DNA of 64,000 nt from contig NZ_JAKRRY010000002.1 in assembly GCF_026191675.1 (NCBI RefSeq), positions 124,001 to 188,000 of the forward strand, written 5' to 3'. The notes below the pieces were generated by a model. The model did no database searches. It was not told the origin of the DNA and was given only the letters and a program-made list of their open reading frames with translations. This document shows, one piece after another, positions 49,414 through 60,927 of the stretch (the first letter of the stretch is position 1; the number at the start of each line of letters is the position of its first letter). The position numbers and the translations under genes are program-made. This DNA is from Vibrio qingdaonensis. Its GTDB lineage: Bacteria; Pseudomonadota; Gammaproteobacteria; Enterobacterales; Vibrionaceae.

Positions 49414-50763
49414 GTGAGTAATTTTAGTTTTGATTTTTCAGGGGACGAAGATTTTCGTCCCCTGGCTGCGAGAATGCGCCCAGAAACAGTGGAGCAGTAC
49501 ATTGGCCAGCAACATATTCTTGGAGTGGGTAAGCCACTTCGTCGTGCTTTAGAGGCGGGCCAGCTTCACTCTATGATTTTATGGGGTCCCCCAGGTACTG
49601 GGAAAACGACGCTTGCTGAAGTGGCGGCAAATTATGCTGACGCAGAAGTCGAGCGAGTATCCGCAGTGACCTCGGGTGTTAAAGATATTCGTGCTGCTAT
49701 TGAAAGAGCGCGAGAAAACAAACTGGCAGGCAAGCGAACCATCTTATTTGTGGATGAAGTCCATCGCTTTAATAAAAGCCAACAAGACGCCTTTTTGCCA
49801 CACATTGAAGATGGAACGGTGACGTTTATTGGGGCGACGACAGAGAACCCGTCGTTTGAACTTAATAACGCATTATTGTCTCGAGCACGGGTCTATAAGC
49901 TGACCTCGCTTGATAAGGCCGATATTCTGCTAGTACTTGAGCAAGCGATTCAAGATGAAGCGCGTGGTTTAGGTCAGGTGCCGGTGGAGTTTCAGGACAA
50001 TGTTTTAGATAGATTGGCTGAGCTCGTTAATGGTGATGCCCGTATGTCTCTTAATTATCTTGAGCTGCTCTATGATATGGCAGAGGACAATGCACAAGGT
50101 GAAAAACAGATCACATTGCCTTTGCTTGCGGAAGTCGCTGGAGAAAAAGTAAATCGTTTTGATAATAAGGGAGACATTTGGTATGACCTTATTTCAGCGG
50201 TGCATAAGTCCATTCGCGGTTCAAACCCAGATGCCGCACTGTATTGGTCGGCACGTATGATTGCTGCTGGTTGTGATCCGTTATACATCGTTAGGCGTTT
50301 ATTAGCGATAGCGTCAGAAGACATCGGTAATGCAGACCCCAGAGCTATGCAAGTCGCGATGTCGGCTTGGGATTGTTTTACTCGCATTGGTCCGGCTGAA
50401 GGTGAACGGGCGATAGCACAAGCGATTGTCTATCTTGCCTGCGCGCCTAAAAGTAATGCTGTATATACGGCTTGGAAGCAAGCGCTAACAGACGCGCACC
50501 AATTACCTGAGTATGAAGTGCCTCATCATTTACGCAATGCTCCTACCTCTTTAATGAAAGATATGGGTTACGGAGAAGGGTATCGTTATGCTCATGATGA
50601 ACCTGGTGCTTACGCGGCAGGTGAGCGATATTTGCCCCCTGAAATGAGTGGTACACGCTACTACCAGCCGACAAATCGCGGTCTTGAAACCAAAATTGGT
50701 GAAAAGTTAGATTATCTTGCCGATTTAGACGCAAAAAGCCCACAAAAGCGCTATGAAAAGTAG
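49414..50763 (+). CDS. rarA: Replication-associated recombination protein RarA
   Basis: AAA+ ATPase of the MgsA/WRNIP1 family acting at stalled forks. Walker [10 protein letters not shown], Walker [11 protein letters not shown]-terminal MgsA tetramer domain ([13 protein letters not shown] end). GTG start with AGGGGA upstream. 449 aa, as in E. coli RarA. Confidence 0.95.
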   Translation: MSNFSFDFSGDEDFRPLAARMRPETVEQYIGQQHILGVGKPLRRALEAGQLHSMILWGPPGTGKTTLAEVAANYADAEVERVSAVTSGVKDIRAAIERARENKLAGKRTILFVDEVHRFNKSQQDAFLPHIEDGTVTFIGATTENPSFELNNALLSRARVYKLTSLDKADILLVLEQAIQDEARGLGQVPVEFQDNVLDRLAELVNGDARMSLNYLELLYDMAEDNAQGEKQITLPLLAEVAGEKVNRFDNKGDIWYDLISAVHKSIRGSNPDAALYWSARMIAAGCDPLYIVRRLLAIASEDIGNADPRAMQVAMSAWDCFTRIGPAEGERAIAQAIVYLACAPKSNAVYTAWKQALTDAHQLPEYEVPHHLRNAPTSLMKDMGYGEGYRYAHDEPGAYAAGERYLPPEMSGTRYYQPTNRGLETKIGEKLDYLADLDAKSPQKRYEK

Positions 50764-50850
50764 TGGCTTTTCGTTATCGTTATCCGGTTCAATTATCAAG
50801 ATTTATCAGCGGTTATAAATTAATCGCTTATAAACGTATTCATAACCTAA

Positions 50851-52173
<1,323 letters not shown>

Positions 52174-52192
52174 TACCAATTGATAGAATGAT

Positions 52193-52219
52193 AAAGCCCA
52201 GCACTCGCTGGGCTTTTTT
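52193..52219 (+). terminator. Intrinsic terminator after serS
   Basis: AAAGCCCAGC-ACTC-GCTGGGCTTT with T-tail. Confidence 0.9.
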
Positions 52220-52283
52220 ATGGGCGTAGTATTTAAAGATGTTGAATTGCCTCTCCGGTGTGTGCGGGTTACGGTTGCTGTTG

Positions 52284-52305
52284 ACTATTACACGGCGGTA
52301 ATAGT
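52284..52305 (+). promoter_or_regulatory. Palindromic site upstream of DksA-like gene
   Basis: ACTATTAC-ACGGCG-GTAATAGT: perfect 8-bp arms. It lies about 42 bp upstream of a consensus TATAAT (52347-52352) that lacks a good -35 element, so it is well placed as an activator site. Regulator unknown. Confidence 0.5.
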
Positions 52306-52420
52306 GTTTTGGCGTTTTGCCACCTTATTAAAACCGTTGCTGTCGATATAATGTGCAACGTCATCGCAGTGTGGTACTGCGATAAACACGATTTTCTCAA
52401 TCAATCTTCGAGGAGGGCGT

Positions 52421-52687
52421 ATGGCAGTTGGATGGGCAGGTGACGACAGTGTTAGTCAACAAATTCAGCATAATATTGATGACGAAATTAGCCGAGTAAG
52501 ACGTAATCTTATCACAGGAGAGAGTGCGCAATTTTGTGACGAATGTGGAGAGGATATCCCGGAGGCGAGGCGTAACGCCATAAAAGGGGTTCGTTTGTGT
52601 CTTCATTGTCAATCGTCGCTGGAGCACGCATATCAGCGCTCGTCGTTATTTAACCGCCGAGCGAGTAAGGACAGCCAGCTAAGATAG
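52421..52687 (+). CDS. DksA/TraR-family small zinc-finger protein (YbiI-like)
   Basis: 88-aa protein with a four-Cys zinc finger CDECGEDIPEARRNAIKGVRLC-LHC (CxxC...CxxC, about residues 39-62), similar in size to E. coli YbiI and phage TraR-like proteins. Too short to hold the DksA coiled-coil reaching RNA polymerase's active site, so a role in RNAP control is possible but unproven. Ribosome-binding site GAGGAGGG is strong. Confidence 0.85.
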   Translation: MAVGWAGDDSVSQQIQHNIDDEISRVRRNLITGESAQFCDECGEDIPEARRNAIKGVRLCLHCQSSLEHAYQRSSLFNRRASKDSQLR

Positions 52688-52695
52688 TTGCGCTT

Positions 52696-52752
52696 AAACT
52701 ACGGTACCTAAACTTATGGTATCTAAACTACAGTACCTAAATGACGGTATCT
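52696..52752. repeat. Four imperfect 14-15 bp tandem repeats
   Basis: Units AAACTACGGTACCT, AAACTTATGGTATCT, AAACTACAGTACCT and AAATGACGGTATCT. Non-coding, between the DksA-like gene and bioA (convergent). Confidence 0.8.
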
Positions 52753-52787
52753 AAAATAACCTAGAGAAGCCGACGGCGACATGACCA

Positions 52788-52824
52788 CGTTAGCGATTTG
52801 AGTGAGTGGCTTAAATCGCTAACG
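52788..52824. other. Inverted repeat with 12-bp arms
   Basis: CGTTAGCGATTT and AAATCGCTAACG, 13-nt loop. No T-run on either strand, so not a standard terminator; it ends 25 bp before the bioA stop. Confidence 0.65.
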
Positions 52825-52849
52825 AATGTAGAGCTCACTTATTTAGCGG

Positions 52850-54130
52850 TTAAGTAAAGCACTGATCATTGTCTAACGCTGCTTTAATCGATTGAACCAG
52901 TTTAGCAATGTGTTCAGGTTGGCTAATGTAAGGTGGCATCATGTAAATCAAGCGACCAAATGGTCGAATCCAAACACCACTATCAACAAAATGTTGTTGA
53001 ATCACTTCCATATTAACGGCAGTGGTTACCTCAACTACCCCTATCGCTCCTAACCAGCGTACATCGCTGACTCGGTCACACTGCAAAAGCGGTGGTAGAA
53101 GCTCGGCAAACAAAGACTCGATTAATGAGACTTGCTGTTGCCATTCACCGGTTTCAATAAGCGACAAACTCGCCTCGGCGACGGCGCAAGCGAGAGGGTT
53201 TCCCATAAACGTAGGCCCGTGCATAAAGCACGCCGCCTCACCTCCACACACTGTATCTGCCACATGCTTCGATGTTAGGGTGGCCGATAATGTCATGTAG
53301 CCTCCTGTGAGTGCTTTACCGACACACATAATATCTGGCTGTACATTGGCATGTTCGCATGCAAAGAGCTTACCTGTACGACCAAAGCCTGTGGCAATTT
53401 CATCAAGGATGAGCAATACCCCATGCTCATCGCATAGCTGGCGCACTCTTTTAAGAAAGGTTGGGTGATAGATGCGCATGCCTCCAGCCCCTTGAACAAT
53501 AGGCTCGAGGATGACAGCGGCGATTTGACTGTGGTGGCTAGCAAGTTTATTTGCAAAGTCTTCAATGTCAGCCTCGTCCCATTTCTGCCCAAAGGCAATG
53601 TTGGGCGAATTGGCAAAGATGTGCTCTGGTAAAAAGCCTTTATACAAACTATGCATAGAATTATTGGGGTCAGTGACAGACATCGCCGCGAAGGTATCAC
53701 CATGATAGCCATGGCTTAAGGTGAGAAATTTGGGGCGACTTTCACCTTTTGCGTGCCAATATTGTAATGCCATTTTCAAACTGACTTCTACCGCCACCGA
53801 CCCTGAGTCGGCCAGAAAAACGTGCTCGAGATTACTTGGTGATAGTGCGATGAGCTTCTTGCAGGCGTTAATTGCAGGCTCATGAGTGATCCCACCAAAC
53901 ATAACGTGCGCCATTTTGTCAGTTTGACGTTTTAGCGCATCGTTAAGTAATGGGTGGTTATAGCCATGAATTGTTGACCACCATGATGACATGCCATCCA
54001 CGAGTTTACGTCCATCCTCAAGCTCAATAGTTACCCCATTGGCGGAGCTGACTGGGTAACAGGTTAAAGGGTTAAGCGTTGAGGTGTAAGGGTGCCAAAT
54101 GTGTTGGCGATCAAAGTCGAGATCCATCAT
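52850..54130 (-). CDS. bioA: DAPA aminotransferase BioA
   Basis: PLP enzyme converting KAPA to 7,8-diaminopelargonate with SAM as amino donor. The 426-aa class III aminotransferase has WHPYTS near the N-terminus, the PLP Lys in CVGKALTGGYMT and the GSVAVE motif. Divergent from bioBFCD and under the same candidate BirA operator. Start may be ATG 54130 or the adjacent ATG 54127. Confidence 0.96.
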   Translation of the reverse strand: MMDLDFDRQHIWHPYTSTLNPLTCYPVSSANGVTIELEDGRKLVDGMSSWWSTIHGYNHPLLNDALKRQTDKMAHVMFGGITHEPAINACKKLIALSPSNLEHVFLADSGSVAVEVSLKMALQYWHAKGESRPKFLTLSHGYHGDTFAAMSVTDPNNSMHSLYKGFLPEHIFANSPNIAFGQKWDEADIEDFANKLASHHSQIAAVILEPIVQGAGGMRIYHPTFLKRVRQLCDEHGVLLILDEIATGFGRTGKLFACEHANVQPDIMCVGKALTGGYMTLSATLTSKHVADTVCGGEAACFMHGPTFMGNPLACAVAEASLSLIETGEWQQQVSLIESLFAELLPPLLQCDRVSDVRWLGAIGVVEVTTAVNMEVIQQHFVDSGVWIRPFGRLIYMMPPYISQPEHIAKLVQSIKAALDNDQCFT

Positions 54131-54155
54131 AACTCTCTGTTCATTATTTAATCAG

Positions 54156-54188
54156 ATGTCAACGCCGTAGCGTGGTCGGTGTTGACAG
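54156..54188. promoter_or_regulatory. BirA-type biotin operator
   Basis: ATGTCAACG (54156-54164) and TGTTGACAG (54180-54188), inverted half-sites 15 bp apart, between divergent bioA and bioB. Same architecture as the E. coli bio operator. Confidence 0.8.
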
Positions 54189-54246
54189 TGTAACGACTGT
54201 GGGTACACTAGCCAAGACTAATAATAATGTGAGCAAGGAATTTTCT

Positions 54247-55299
54247 GTGGAAGTAAGACATAACTGGACGCTAGCGGAAGTCTCGGCCCTGATGGACAAA
54301 CCCTTCATGGACCTACTTTTTGAAGCACAAACATTGCATAGGCAACACCAGCAAACAAACCATGTGCAAGTGAGTACTTTGTTGTCTATTAAAACCGGTG
54401 CTTGCCCAGAAGATTGTAAATACTGCCCGCAAAGTGCGCGCTACCGTACCGATGTTGAAGCCGAGCGACTCATGGAAGTTGACCGAGTATTAGAGGCGGC
54501 GCAAAAAGCAAAAACGGCAGGCTCGACTCGTTTTTGTATGGGAGCTGCATGGAAAAACCCGAAAGAACGTGACATGCCTTTGCTCAAAGAAATGATTAAA
54601 GGCGTGAAGGATATGGGGTTAGAGACGTGCATGACGTTGGGCATGCTAACTCCAGAGCAAGCGAGTCATCTTGCCGATGCTGGTCTTGATTACTACAACC
54701 ATAATTTAGACACCTCGCCAGAATTTTACGGCAAAATCATTACCACGCGAACTTATCAAGACCGCTTGGATACGCTTAGTCACGTTCGTGATGCGGGTAT
54801 GAAAATCTGCTCTGGTGGCATCATCGGTATGGGGGAAAGTGCCAGTGACCGTGCAGGTTTGCTTATGGAATTGGCTAACCTTCCGGTTCATCCAGAAAGC
54901 GTGCCTATTAATATGTTGGTGAAAGTGAAAGGAACGCCAATGGAAGCGGTTGATGATGTAGAGCCGTTTGATTTTATTCGCCTTATCGCCATTGCTCGAA
55001 TCATGATGCCGCAATCCGCTGTTCGTTTGTCGGCAGGGCGCGAAAACATGAATGAGCAGATGCAAGCGCTGTGTTTCATGGCTGGCGCCAACTCAGTATT
55101 TTATGGCTGTAAGTTATTGACGACGCCAAACCCAGATGAAGATACTGATCTGCAATTGTTTAATAAGTTGGGTATCAATCGCGAAGAAACCTCGCAAAAA
55201 CCGGATGAAGTCCAAGAAAGCGATTTACTAGACCAAGTGGCGATGCGTGTTGCTTCTCGTCCTGAAAAAGATGACCTTTTCTATGAAGCAGGCGTTTGA
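54247..55299 (+). CDS. bioB: Biotin synthase BioB
   Basis: Radical SAM enzyme inserting sulfur into dethiobiotin. The CxxxCxxC cluster motif is [11 protein letters not shown] at 54247 gives MEVRHNWT, the vibrio BioB start, with AAGGA upstream; the longer in-frame ORF from 54172 overlaps the operator and is rejected. 350 aa. It overlaps bioF by 17 bp. Confidence 0.96.
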   Translation: MEVRHNWTLAEVSALMDKPFMDLLFEAQTLHRQHQQTNHVQVSTLLSIKTGACPEDCKYCPQSARYRTDVEAERLMEVDRVLEAAQKAKTAGSTRFCMGAAWKNPKERDMPLLKEMIKGVKDMGLETCMTLGMLTPEQASHLADAGLDYYNHNLDTSPEFYGKIITTRTYQDRLDTLSHVRDAGMKICSGGIIGMGESASDRAGLLMELANLPVHPESVPINMLVKVKGTPMEAVDDVEPFDFIRLIAIARIMMPQSAVRLSAGRENMNEQMQALCFMAGANSVFYGCKLLTTPNPDEDTDLQLFNKLGINREETSQKPDEVQESDLLDQVAMRVASRPEKDDLFYEAGV

Positions 55300-56452
55300 T
55301 AGCCGCATAGAGCAGGCGATCTCTTTACGACAGCAGCAAGGCTTGCTCAGACGCACTCAAGCAATTGGTGATGGCAATCATCGCAAGTTTGCTTTGAACG
55401 GTGAACGCTTTATCAACTTTTCGTCTAACGATTATTTAGGGTTGGCTGCCAGTGAAGAGCTGGCGTTGGCCTACCAGCAAGCGATAGCCAAATATGGCTC
55501 GGGTAGCGGAGCCTCACCTTTGGTGACCGGGTATTCTACCTCTCACGCTAATCTCGACAGTGCATTGAGTGAATGGCTTGGCTATGACAATGCGATATTT
55601 TTTTCATCGGGTTTTGCCGCTAATCAAGCTTTGCTGTTCTCATTGCTAGAGAAGGGGGATCTTCTGCTGCAAGACCGCCTTAATCATGCCTCGTTAATGG
55701 AGGCGGGCATGTTGAGCCCGGCAACGATGAAGCGCTATCGTCACGGGGATCTTAGTCACTTAGCATCGTTATTCGTGCCAAGCACGCCCACGTTCGCTGT
55801 TACCGAGAGTGTATTTAGCATGGATGGGGACATCGCACCTGTCGATGAATTCATACAGCAATGTCAGTTAGCTAATGTGATGACGATGGTCGATGACGCG
55901 CATGGTATCGGTGTGCTAGGTGATGACGGGCTTGGTGCATTGTCGCAGTGCCAACGCAAGCCTGACATATTGGTCGTGACGTTTGGTAAGGCATTTGGGC
56001 TTAATGGCGCAGCGGTTTTGTGTTCTAAAGCTATGTCTGAATATCTTACGCAATTTGCTCGCCACTATATTTATTCTACGGCCTTTTCTGCAGCGCATGC
56101 CTCTGCACTACTGACGGCGCTCACTATGATTCAAACTCAAGTATGGCGTCGAGAGAAACTGTCTGAATTGGGGGCGATGTTTCGTGAAGGTGTCGCTCAC
56201 TTACCTGCTTATGTGGAGACGCAAACGCCAATAAAGCCCTGGGTGATGGGGGATGAAGTGAATACGCTAGCACTTTGTTCGGAGCTGAAATCTAACGGTA
56301 TATGGACGACCGCGATACGACCACCAACGGTTGCTAAGGACACTGCGCGCTTACGAATTACATTATCAGCCACACATACGTCATCGGACATTAGCGCGTT
56401 AGTGAATTGTCTGGAAGAGTCGGCAAAGGAATTACCATGTCAGAAGCGTTAG
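55283..56452 (+). CDS. bioF: 8-amino-7-oxononanoate synthase BioF
   Basis: PLP enzyme condensing pimeloyl-ACP/CoA with alanine. The 389-aa protein has [11 protein letters not shown], the PLP-binding [11 protein letters not shown] and Lys in FGKAFGLNG. Start set to ATG 55283 inside the bioB end (translational coupling). Overlaps bioC by 16 bp. Confidence 0.95.
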   Translation: MKQAFDSRIEQAISLRQQQGLLRRTQAIGDGNHRKFALNGERFINFSSNDYLGLAASEELALAYQQAIAKYGSGSGASPLVTGYSTSHANLDSALSEWLGYDNAIFFSSGFAANQALLFSLLEKGDLLLQDRLNHASLMEAGMLSPATMKRYRHGDLSHLASLFVPSTPTFAVTESVFSMDGDIAPVDEFIQQCQLANVMTMVDDAHGIGVLGDDGLGALSQCQRKPDILVVTFGKAFGLNGAAVLCSKAMSEYLTQFARHYIYSTAFSAAHASALLTALTMIQTQVWRREKLSELGAMFREGVAHLPAYVETQTPIKPWVMGDEVNTLALCSELKSNGIWTTAIRPPTVAKDTARLRITLSATHTSSDISALVNCLEESAKELPCQKR

Positions 56453-57237
56453 TTATCCAAGAAGAAACCAATGACAAATTGGCCATCTCTACCGCCTTTA
56501 GCCGTGCGGCTGCACGCTATGATGAACACGCTAAGTTTCAACGGCAAGTTGCGGACAAGTTATTGGCATTGCTGCCAGATGATTTAAGTGGAACAACCGT
56601 ACTGGATTTAGGGTGCGGCACAGGTTATTGCGCGAAAGCATTACTTCAGCGAGGGGCAAGCGTTGTGTGTGCTGATTTATCTCGCGAGATGTTACATAAA
56701 GCACGACAACGGTGCGGAAATGAAAACGTTACATATCACATCGAAGACGCAGAGGCGCTTTCTTTCTCTAGTAGCAGCTTTGATTACGTCGTGTCGAGTC
56801 TGGCATTGCAGTGGTGTGATGATTTGGCGCTGCCGCTAGCGGAAATCAAACGAGTGACCAAGCCAAGTGGGCAGTACGCCTTTTCAACGTTAGTTACGGG
56901 TTCGCTTAAAGAATTGAGTGCCGCTTGGAGCAAAGTTGACGAATATCAGCATGTGAATCGATTTATCTCGACAAATCAGATAAAAATTGCGTTGGCGCAA
57001 TCTGGTAGTGTGAAGTATCAACTAGACTGCCCGGAAATAGTTATGTGGTATCAAACCGCACTTGATTTGATGAAGGACTTGAAAGGGATCGGTGCTACCC
57101 ATGTAAAGGGGCGCTCCCGTAGCTTTACTGGCAAGAAAACATTGCAGAAGCTAGAAATGGAATACAACAAGTTCTCAAATCCAGTGGGTTTATTACCAGC
57201 GAGTTATCAAGTTTGTTTGGGGTTAGTGACATTATGA
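56437..57237 (+). CDS. bioC: Malonyl-ACP O-methyltransferase BioC
   Basis: Methylates malonyl-ACP to start pimelate chain synthesis on the fatty-acid machinery. SAM motif [11 protein letters not shown], 266 aa from ATG 56437, which has AAAGGAA upstream. The in-frame ATG at 56407 is inside bioF and lacks a good site. No bioH or other esterase gene is in this operon, as usual in vibrios. Confidence 0.94.
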   Translation: MSEALVIQEETNDKLAISTAFSRAAARYDEHAKFQRQVADKLLALLPDDLSGTTVLDLGCGTGYCAKALLQRGASVVCADLSREMLHKARQRCGNENVTYHIEDAEALSFSSSSFDYVVSSLALQWCDDLALPLAEIKRVTKPSGQYAFSTLVTGSLKELSAAWSKVDEYQHVNRFISTNQIKIALAQSGSVKYQLDCPEIVMWYQTALDLMKDLKGIGATHVKGRSRSFTGKKTLQKLEMEYNKFSNPVGLLPASYQVCLGLVTL

Positions 57238-57914
57238 TGAAAGCATTATTTATTGCAGGTACGGATACTGAAGTTGGTAAAACAGTGGTATCGAAAGCGA
57301 TATTAAGTGCTGTAGGAGACCAAGGGCATGCAACGATAGGCTATAAGCCAGTTGCGGCAGGGTGTGAGCAGACAGAAAATGGTTGGCGCAATTCAGATGC
57401 TTTGCACCTTCAGCAAGCGGCAACCGTTAACGTTGATTATGATTTGGTTAATCCATATGCGATGTCTTTACCTGCATCACCACATATCGCGGCGTTAGCT
57501 GATGGTGTAAGCGTGGATTATGAGAAGCTTTCTTCGGTCTTAAAGCAACACAAAGAAAATAGTGATTTCGTATTGGTAGAAGGCGCGGGTGGTTGGCGCG
57601 TTCCGGTTTCTGAAGATGATTGTTTGTCGACATGGGTTAAGCAAGAAGCCTTACCTGTTGTACTTGTTGTTGGAATTAAGTTGGGCTGCTTGAGCCATGC
57701 GATGCTGACGGCTGAAGCGATAAAAGCCGACGGTCTTGAGTTAGTCGGCTGGGTCGCAAACCGTATCAATCCGGGTGTCGAACACTATGCGGATATCATA
57801 AAGATGCTAGAGCACAAAATGGGGGCACCAAAACTTGGTGAAATCCCTTACGTTCCTGGTTGTAAACAAAGAAACATTGGCAAGTACATTAATCTTGATG
57901 TCCTAGATGTTTAA
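57234..57914 (+). CDS. bioD: Dethiobiotin synthetase BioD
   Basis: ATP-dependent carboxylation of DAPA to dethiobiotin. P-loop [11 protein letters not shown] at the N-terminus, 226 aa. ATG at 57234 overlaps the bioC stop (ATGATGA), a translational-coupling arrangement; ATG 57237 is an alternative. It is the last gene of the bioBFCD operon. Confidence 0.95.
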   Translation: MMKALFIAGTDTEVGKTVVSKAILSAVGDQGHATIGYKPVAAGCEQTENGWRNSDALHLQQAATVNVDYDLVNPYAMSLPASPHIAALADGVSVDYEKLSSVLKQHKENSDFVLVEGAGGWRVPVSEDDCLSTWVKQEALPVVLVVGIKLGCLSHAMLTAEAIKADGLELVGWVANRINPGVEHYADIIKMLEHKMGAPKLGEIPYVPGCKQRNIGKYINLDVLDV

Positions 57915-57915
57915 T

Positions 57916-57953
57916 AAAAAATGCCGCTCTCAACTAGAGCGGCATTTTTTTAT
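57916..57953 (+). terminator. Intrinsic terminator after bioD
   Basis: AAATGCCGCTCT / AGAGCGGCATTT arms with 5-nt loop and T-rich tail. A-run on the left means it may also end the opposing small gene. Confidence 0.9.
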
Positions 57954-57997
57954 TCGCTACTTGTATTCGTCACGTGATTTACCGTAGAACCAAGCTT

Positions 57998-58165
57998 TTA
58001 TTTCTCGCTAGCAAGCCCGACAAATGCAGATTGAGTCTCTAAAATATGAGTATCTAGTTCACTTGCTTCGCTAATACCCAACTGCTCTCTTGCTTCATCC
58101 TCACTAATACCTAAGTGACAACAAAGTAAGTCAATCGCCATCTGAAAGTTGTTATTTTCTACCAT
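57998..58165 (-). CDS. Small 55-aa protein, unknown
   Basis: MVENNNFQMAIDLLCCHLGI followed by an acidic helical segment (SEDEAREQLGISEASELD) and a tail ending in GLASEK. AAGGA lies 8 bp upstream of ATG. Acidic, no membrane helix; CCH near residue 15 might bind metal. Not recognised. It runs opposite to bioD and htpX. Confidence 0.65.
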   Translation of the reverse strand: MVENNNFQMAIDLLCCHLGISEDEAREQLGISEASELDTHILETQSAFVGLASEK

Positions 58166-58566
58166 GAGGTTTTCCTTTTCGGCATGGAACTAATAAGTCT
58201 CAGGCGACTTTATCGGTATGGGGAGCAAGACTCAATACGACCAAAGTCTAACGATGTCAGTCTTGTTCTAAGACCTTTTGTAGGGAATATTGTAAGTGAC
58301 AAATTGCATATCTAGTGCTATTTGGGGTTGGTATAATCATTTCAATGGCTTATGGTGTTGTTCCTGATCAAGAAATTAACGGTTTGTTTCAATTTAATGC
58401 TTAACCTTGATTTTTAAATCTAAGACACTATGTATATAGTGAAGTCGAAAAATGTTACCCCGATCCCAAAAATTCTTTGAAGTGATGAGTTTTTGAGGAC
58501 ACTATAAAAGAATCAGAGAAACCATTCTTTGATCATAATAAAGCTTCTTAATCTGGAGAAATATGA
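58166..58566 (+). promoter_or_regulatory. htpX upstream region with sigma-32-like promoter
   Basis: CTTGATT (58406-58412) and CACTATGT (58426-58433), 13 bp apart, agree well with the heat-shock consensus CTTGAAA-N13-15-CCCCATNT. E. coli htpX is a sigma-32 gene. No other gene seen in this 400-bp gap. Confidence 0.5.
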
Positions 58567-59436
58567 ATGAAGCGAGTCTTACTCTTTTTAGCAACTAACT
58601 TGGCTGTTGTTTTGGTCTTAAGCGTTGTGCTTAATATCGTGTATGCAGTGACTGGGATGCAACCTGGTAGCCTTTCTGGTTTGTTGGTGATGGCCGCTGT
58701 TTTTGGATTTGGTGGCTCTTTTATATCGTTAATGATGTCAAAAGGGATGGCTTTACGATCGGTGGGTGGAGTAGCCATAGAAACCCCACGTAATGAAACC
58801 GAACATTGGTTGTTGGAAACAGTAAGTCGTCAAGCACAAGCCGCTGGTATTGGAATGCCTACAGTGGCGATTTATGATTCTGCTGATATCAATGCATTTG
58901 CCACTGGCGCAAAACGTGATGATTCATTGGTGGCTGTTTCTTCAGGATTACTTCATAACATGACGCGAGATGAAGCTGAAGCGGTGTTGGCACATGAAGT
59001 GAGCCACATCGCCAACGGTGACATGGTCACGATGACCCTTATGCAAGGTGTTGTGAATACGTTTGTTATTTTCCTATCACGTTTTATCGCCAATATTGTG
59101 TCATCAAATAACAATGACGAAGAGGGCGGAAGTAACATGATGGTTTACTTTGGTGTTTCTATGGTACTAGAACTCGTGTTTGGTTTCCTCGCGAGCTTTA
59201 TTACAATGTGGTACAGCCGTCATCGTGAATTCTACGCCGATGCAGGCGCTGCAAAACTAGTTGGTAAGCACAAGATGATTGCAGCACTAGAGCGTTTAAA
59301 AATGAGCCAAGAGTCGCAGCTAGAAGGCTCAATGATGGCATTTGGTATCAATGGTAAACGCTCTATGACGGAACTACTAATGAGCCACCCACCGTTAGAT
59401 AAGCGTATTGATGCGTTGCGCCAGCAAAATTACTGA
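58567..59436 (+). CDS. htpX: Membrane zinc metalloprotease HtpX
   Basis: Quality-control protease that cleaves misfolded membrane proteins with FtsH. The 289-aa M48 protein has two N-terminal membrane helices, the zinc motif HEVSH with downstream Glu, and two further helices. The ATG at 58567 gives [15 protein letters not shown], as in E. coli. Likely heat-inducible. Confidence 0.96.
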   Translation: MKRVLLFLATNLAVVLVLSVVLNIVYAVTGMQPGSLSGLLVMAAVFGFGGSFISLMMSKGMALRSVGGVAIETPRNETEHWLLETVSRQAQAAGIGMPTVAIYDSADINAFATGAKRDDSLVAVSSGLLHNMTRDEAEAVLAHEVSHIANGDMVTMTLMQGVVNTFVIFLSRFIANIVSSNNNDEEGGSNMMVYFGVSMVLELVFGFLASFITMWYSRHREFYADAGAAKLVGKHKMIAALERLKMSQESQLEGSMMAFGINGKRSMTELLMSHPPLDKRIDALRQQNY

Positions 59437-59509
59437 TCGCGCGGAGCGTAACGTTAGGACAACGATACCGGTATAAATCCACACGTGTGGTAATAAGCAT
59501 TAACTCATT

Positions 59510-59543
59510 AAAAAGCTTGGCGAATTCGCCAAGCTTTTTTTTT
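59510..59543 (+). terminator. Intrinsic terminator after htpX
   Basis: AAGCTTGGCG-AATT-CGCCAAGCTT with T9 tail. Confidence 0.92.
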
Positions 59544-59660
59544 GATCTTTTTAAATAGCGCTGCGTATGAGTTATACAAAAAGTTGAAAAACAAAATCTT
59601 GTATAACTTTAAACAGACTAAATTTAATAAAGCGATGGCAGAATTTTAAAAGGAAACGAT

Positions 59661-60080
59661 GTGGATATTAACGACGTGAGCCACCTGTATCAGCAGCTAG
59701 ACAAGCACAATCTGCATTTATTGGAGGGGATCTATCATGACCATGTTGTTTTTGAGGACCCGGCTCATAGGGTAGAGGGAAAACCCGCTCTGGTGACTTA
59801 TTTTCATGAGCTTTATGCCAACGTCATTCGATGCGAATTCGATATAGAGCAGCAACAGCAGTTGGACAGCCAAGGTTTTCTAACTTGGACCATGAATCTT
59901 CAACATCCGAAATTAAACCGTGGTCAGCCGGTCTCAGTTAAAGGCGCGAGTCACATCCGATTTGAACAAGGTTTTGTGATTTACCACCGTGACTACTTTG
60001 ACCTTGGTGAAATGCTCTATGAACATGTTGTTGTGCTTGGTGGACTAATCAAAGCCATTAAAAAAAGGTTGGGTAACTAA
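59661..60080 (+). CDS. NTF2/SnoaL-like protein, first gene of lipid-modification operon
   Basis: 139-aa protein of the SnoaL/NTF2-like fold, judged from length, an N-terminal helical DINDVSHLYQQLDKHNL segment and a central FEDPAHRVEGK motif typical of the family. GTG start with AAAAGGA upstream. The stop overlaps the next start by 1 bp. NTF2-like proteins serve as cyclases, isomerases or binding partners; no residue decides which here. It travels with the SDR, FAD, DUF1365 and Cfa-like genes. Confidence 0.8.
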   Translation: MDINDVSHLYQQLDKHNLHLLEGIYHDHVVFEDPAHRVEGKPALVTYFHELYANVIRCEFDIEQQQQLDSQGFLTWTMNLQHPKLNRGQPVSVKGASHIRFEQGFVIYHRDYFDLGEMLYEHVVVLGGLIKAIKKRLGN

Positions 60081-60814
60081 TGGACTCGGCAAATCAGACC
60101 GTTTTAATCACAGGTGCTTCTTCTGGAATAGGAAAGCAACTTGCTGACGATTATGCAAATCAAGGTTTTGAAGTTTATGCCTGTGGACGCTCTATACTCA
60201 AATTAGAGGAGTTAAAAGCGGGGCGTGAGAACATTCATTTATTGTCCTTTGATGTCACTAATCCGGACGAGGTCGATCTAACTATTAAAAGTTTACCTAC
60301 TACGCCGACGTTGTGGATCATTAATGCTGGTGACTGTGAATATATGGACGAAGGTCATATTAATTCAGGCGTAATGAAGCGTGTGTTTGATGTCAATGTG
60401 TTTGGTGTCATTCATGTTTTGGAAGCGATTCAGGGGCTGCTATCTAACAAACATCATATTGTGGTCGTTGGATCCATCGCAAGTGAGTTGGCATTGCCAA
60501 GAGCAGAAGCCTATGGAGCGTCAAAAGCGGCGGTGAGTTATTTAATACGTGCATTGCAAGTTGACTGGAAAGCCAAAGGTGTACAGTTATCTTGTGTATA
60601 TCCCGGCTTTGTAAGAACGCCCTTAACTGATAAAAACGATTTCGACATGCCAATGATGATAGAAGTTGAGGAAGCGTCAGCCGCAATTCAAAAGGGGGTT
60701 GCCAACAGACAGTCCCATATCTATTTTCCAGCAAAATTTACCACCATTATTCGTGCTATATCGTTGCTACCGTACTCGTGGCAAAGCTACATCGTAAACA
60801 AGCTACTCAGTTAA
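60080..60814 (+). CDS. Short-chain dehydrogenase/reductase of lipid-modification operon
   Basis: 244-aa SDR. TGASSGIGKQ binds NAD(P), and catalytic Tyr/Lys are in YGASKAAV. The C-terminal part is hydrophobic and basic (SLLPYSWQSYIVNKLLS), suggesting membrane association. Start overlaps the preceding stop. Substrate probably a lipid, given neighbours; not proven. Confidence 0.87.
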   Translation: MDSANQTVLITGASSGIGKQLADDYANQGFEVYACGRSILKLEELKAGRENIHLLSFDVTNPDEVDLTIKSLPTTPTLWIINAGDCEYMDEGHINSGVMKRVFDVNVFGVIHVLEAIQGLLSNKHHIVVVGSIASELALPRAEAYGASKAAVSYLIRALQVDWKAKGVQLSCVYPGFVRTPLTDKNDFDMPMMIEVEEASAAIQKGVANRQSHIYFPAKFTTIIRAISLLPYSWQSYIVNKLLS

Positions 60815-60927
60815 CGAGCTACTAGGTAACAAAATACCCGTTAATCGGCGGTTTATTTTAAAGAACGCACAACGAAAAAACGACAGAATCAACGAAATGA
60901 TTAGCCGTAATTAAAAAGGAATTCATT

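Noticed and set aside
52716..52745. GGTACC/AGTACC elements as restriction-modification or CRISPR-like repeats
   Set aside because: Units are 14-15 bp with no spacers and only four copies, so not a CRISPR array.
54172..54246. 25-residue N-terminal extension of BioB
   Set aside because: It overlaps the candidate BirA operator and has no family support; GTG 54247 matches known BioB.
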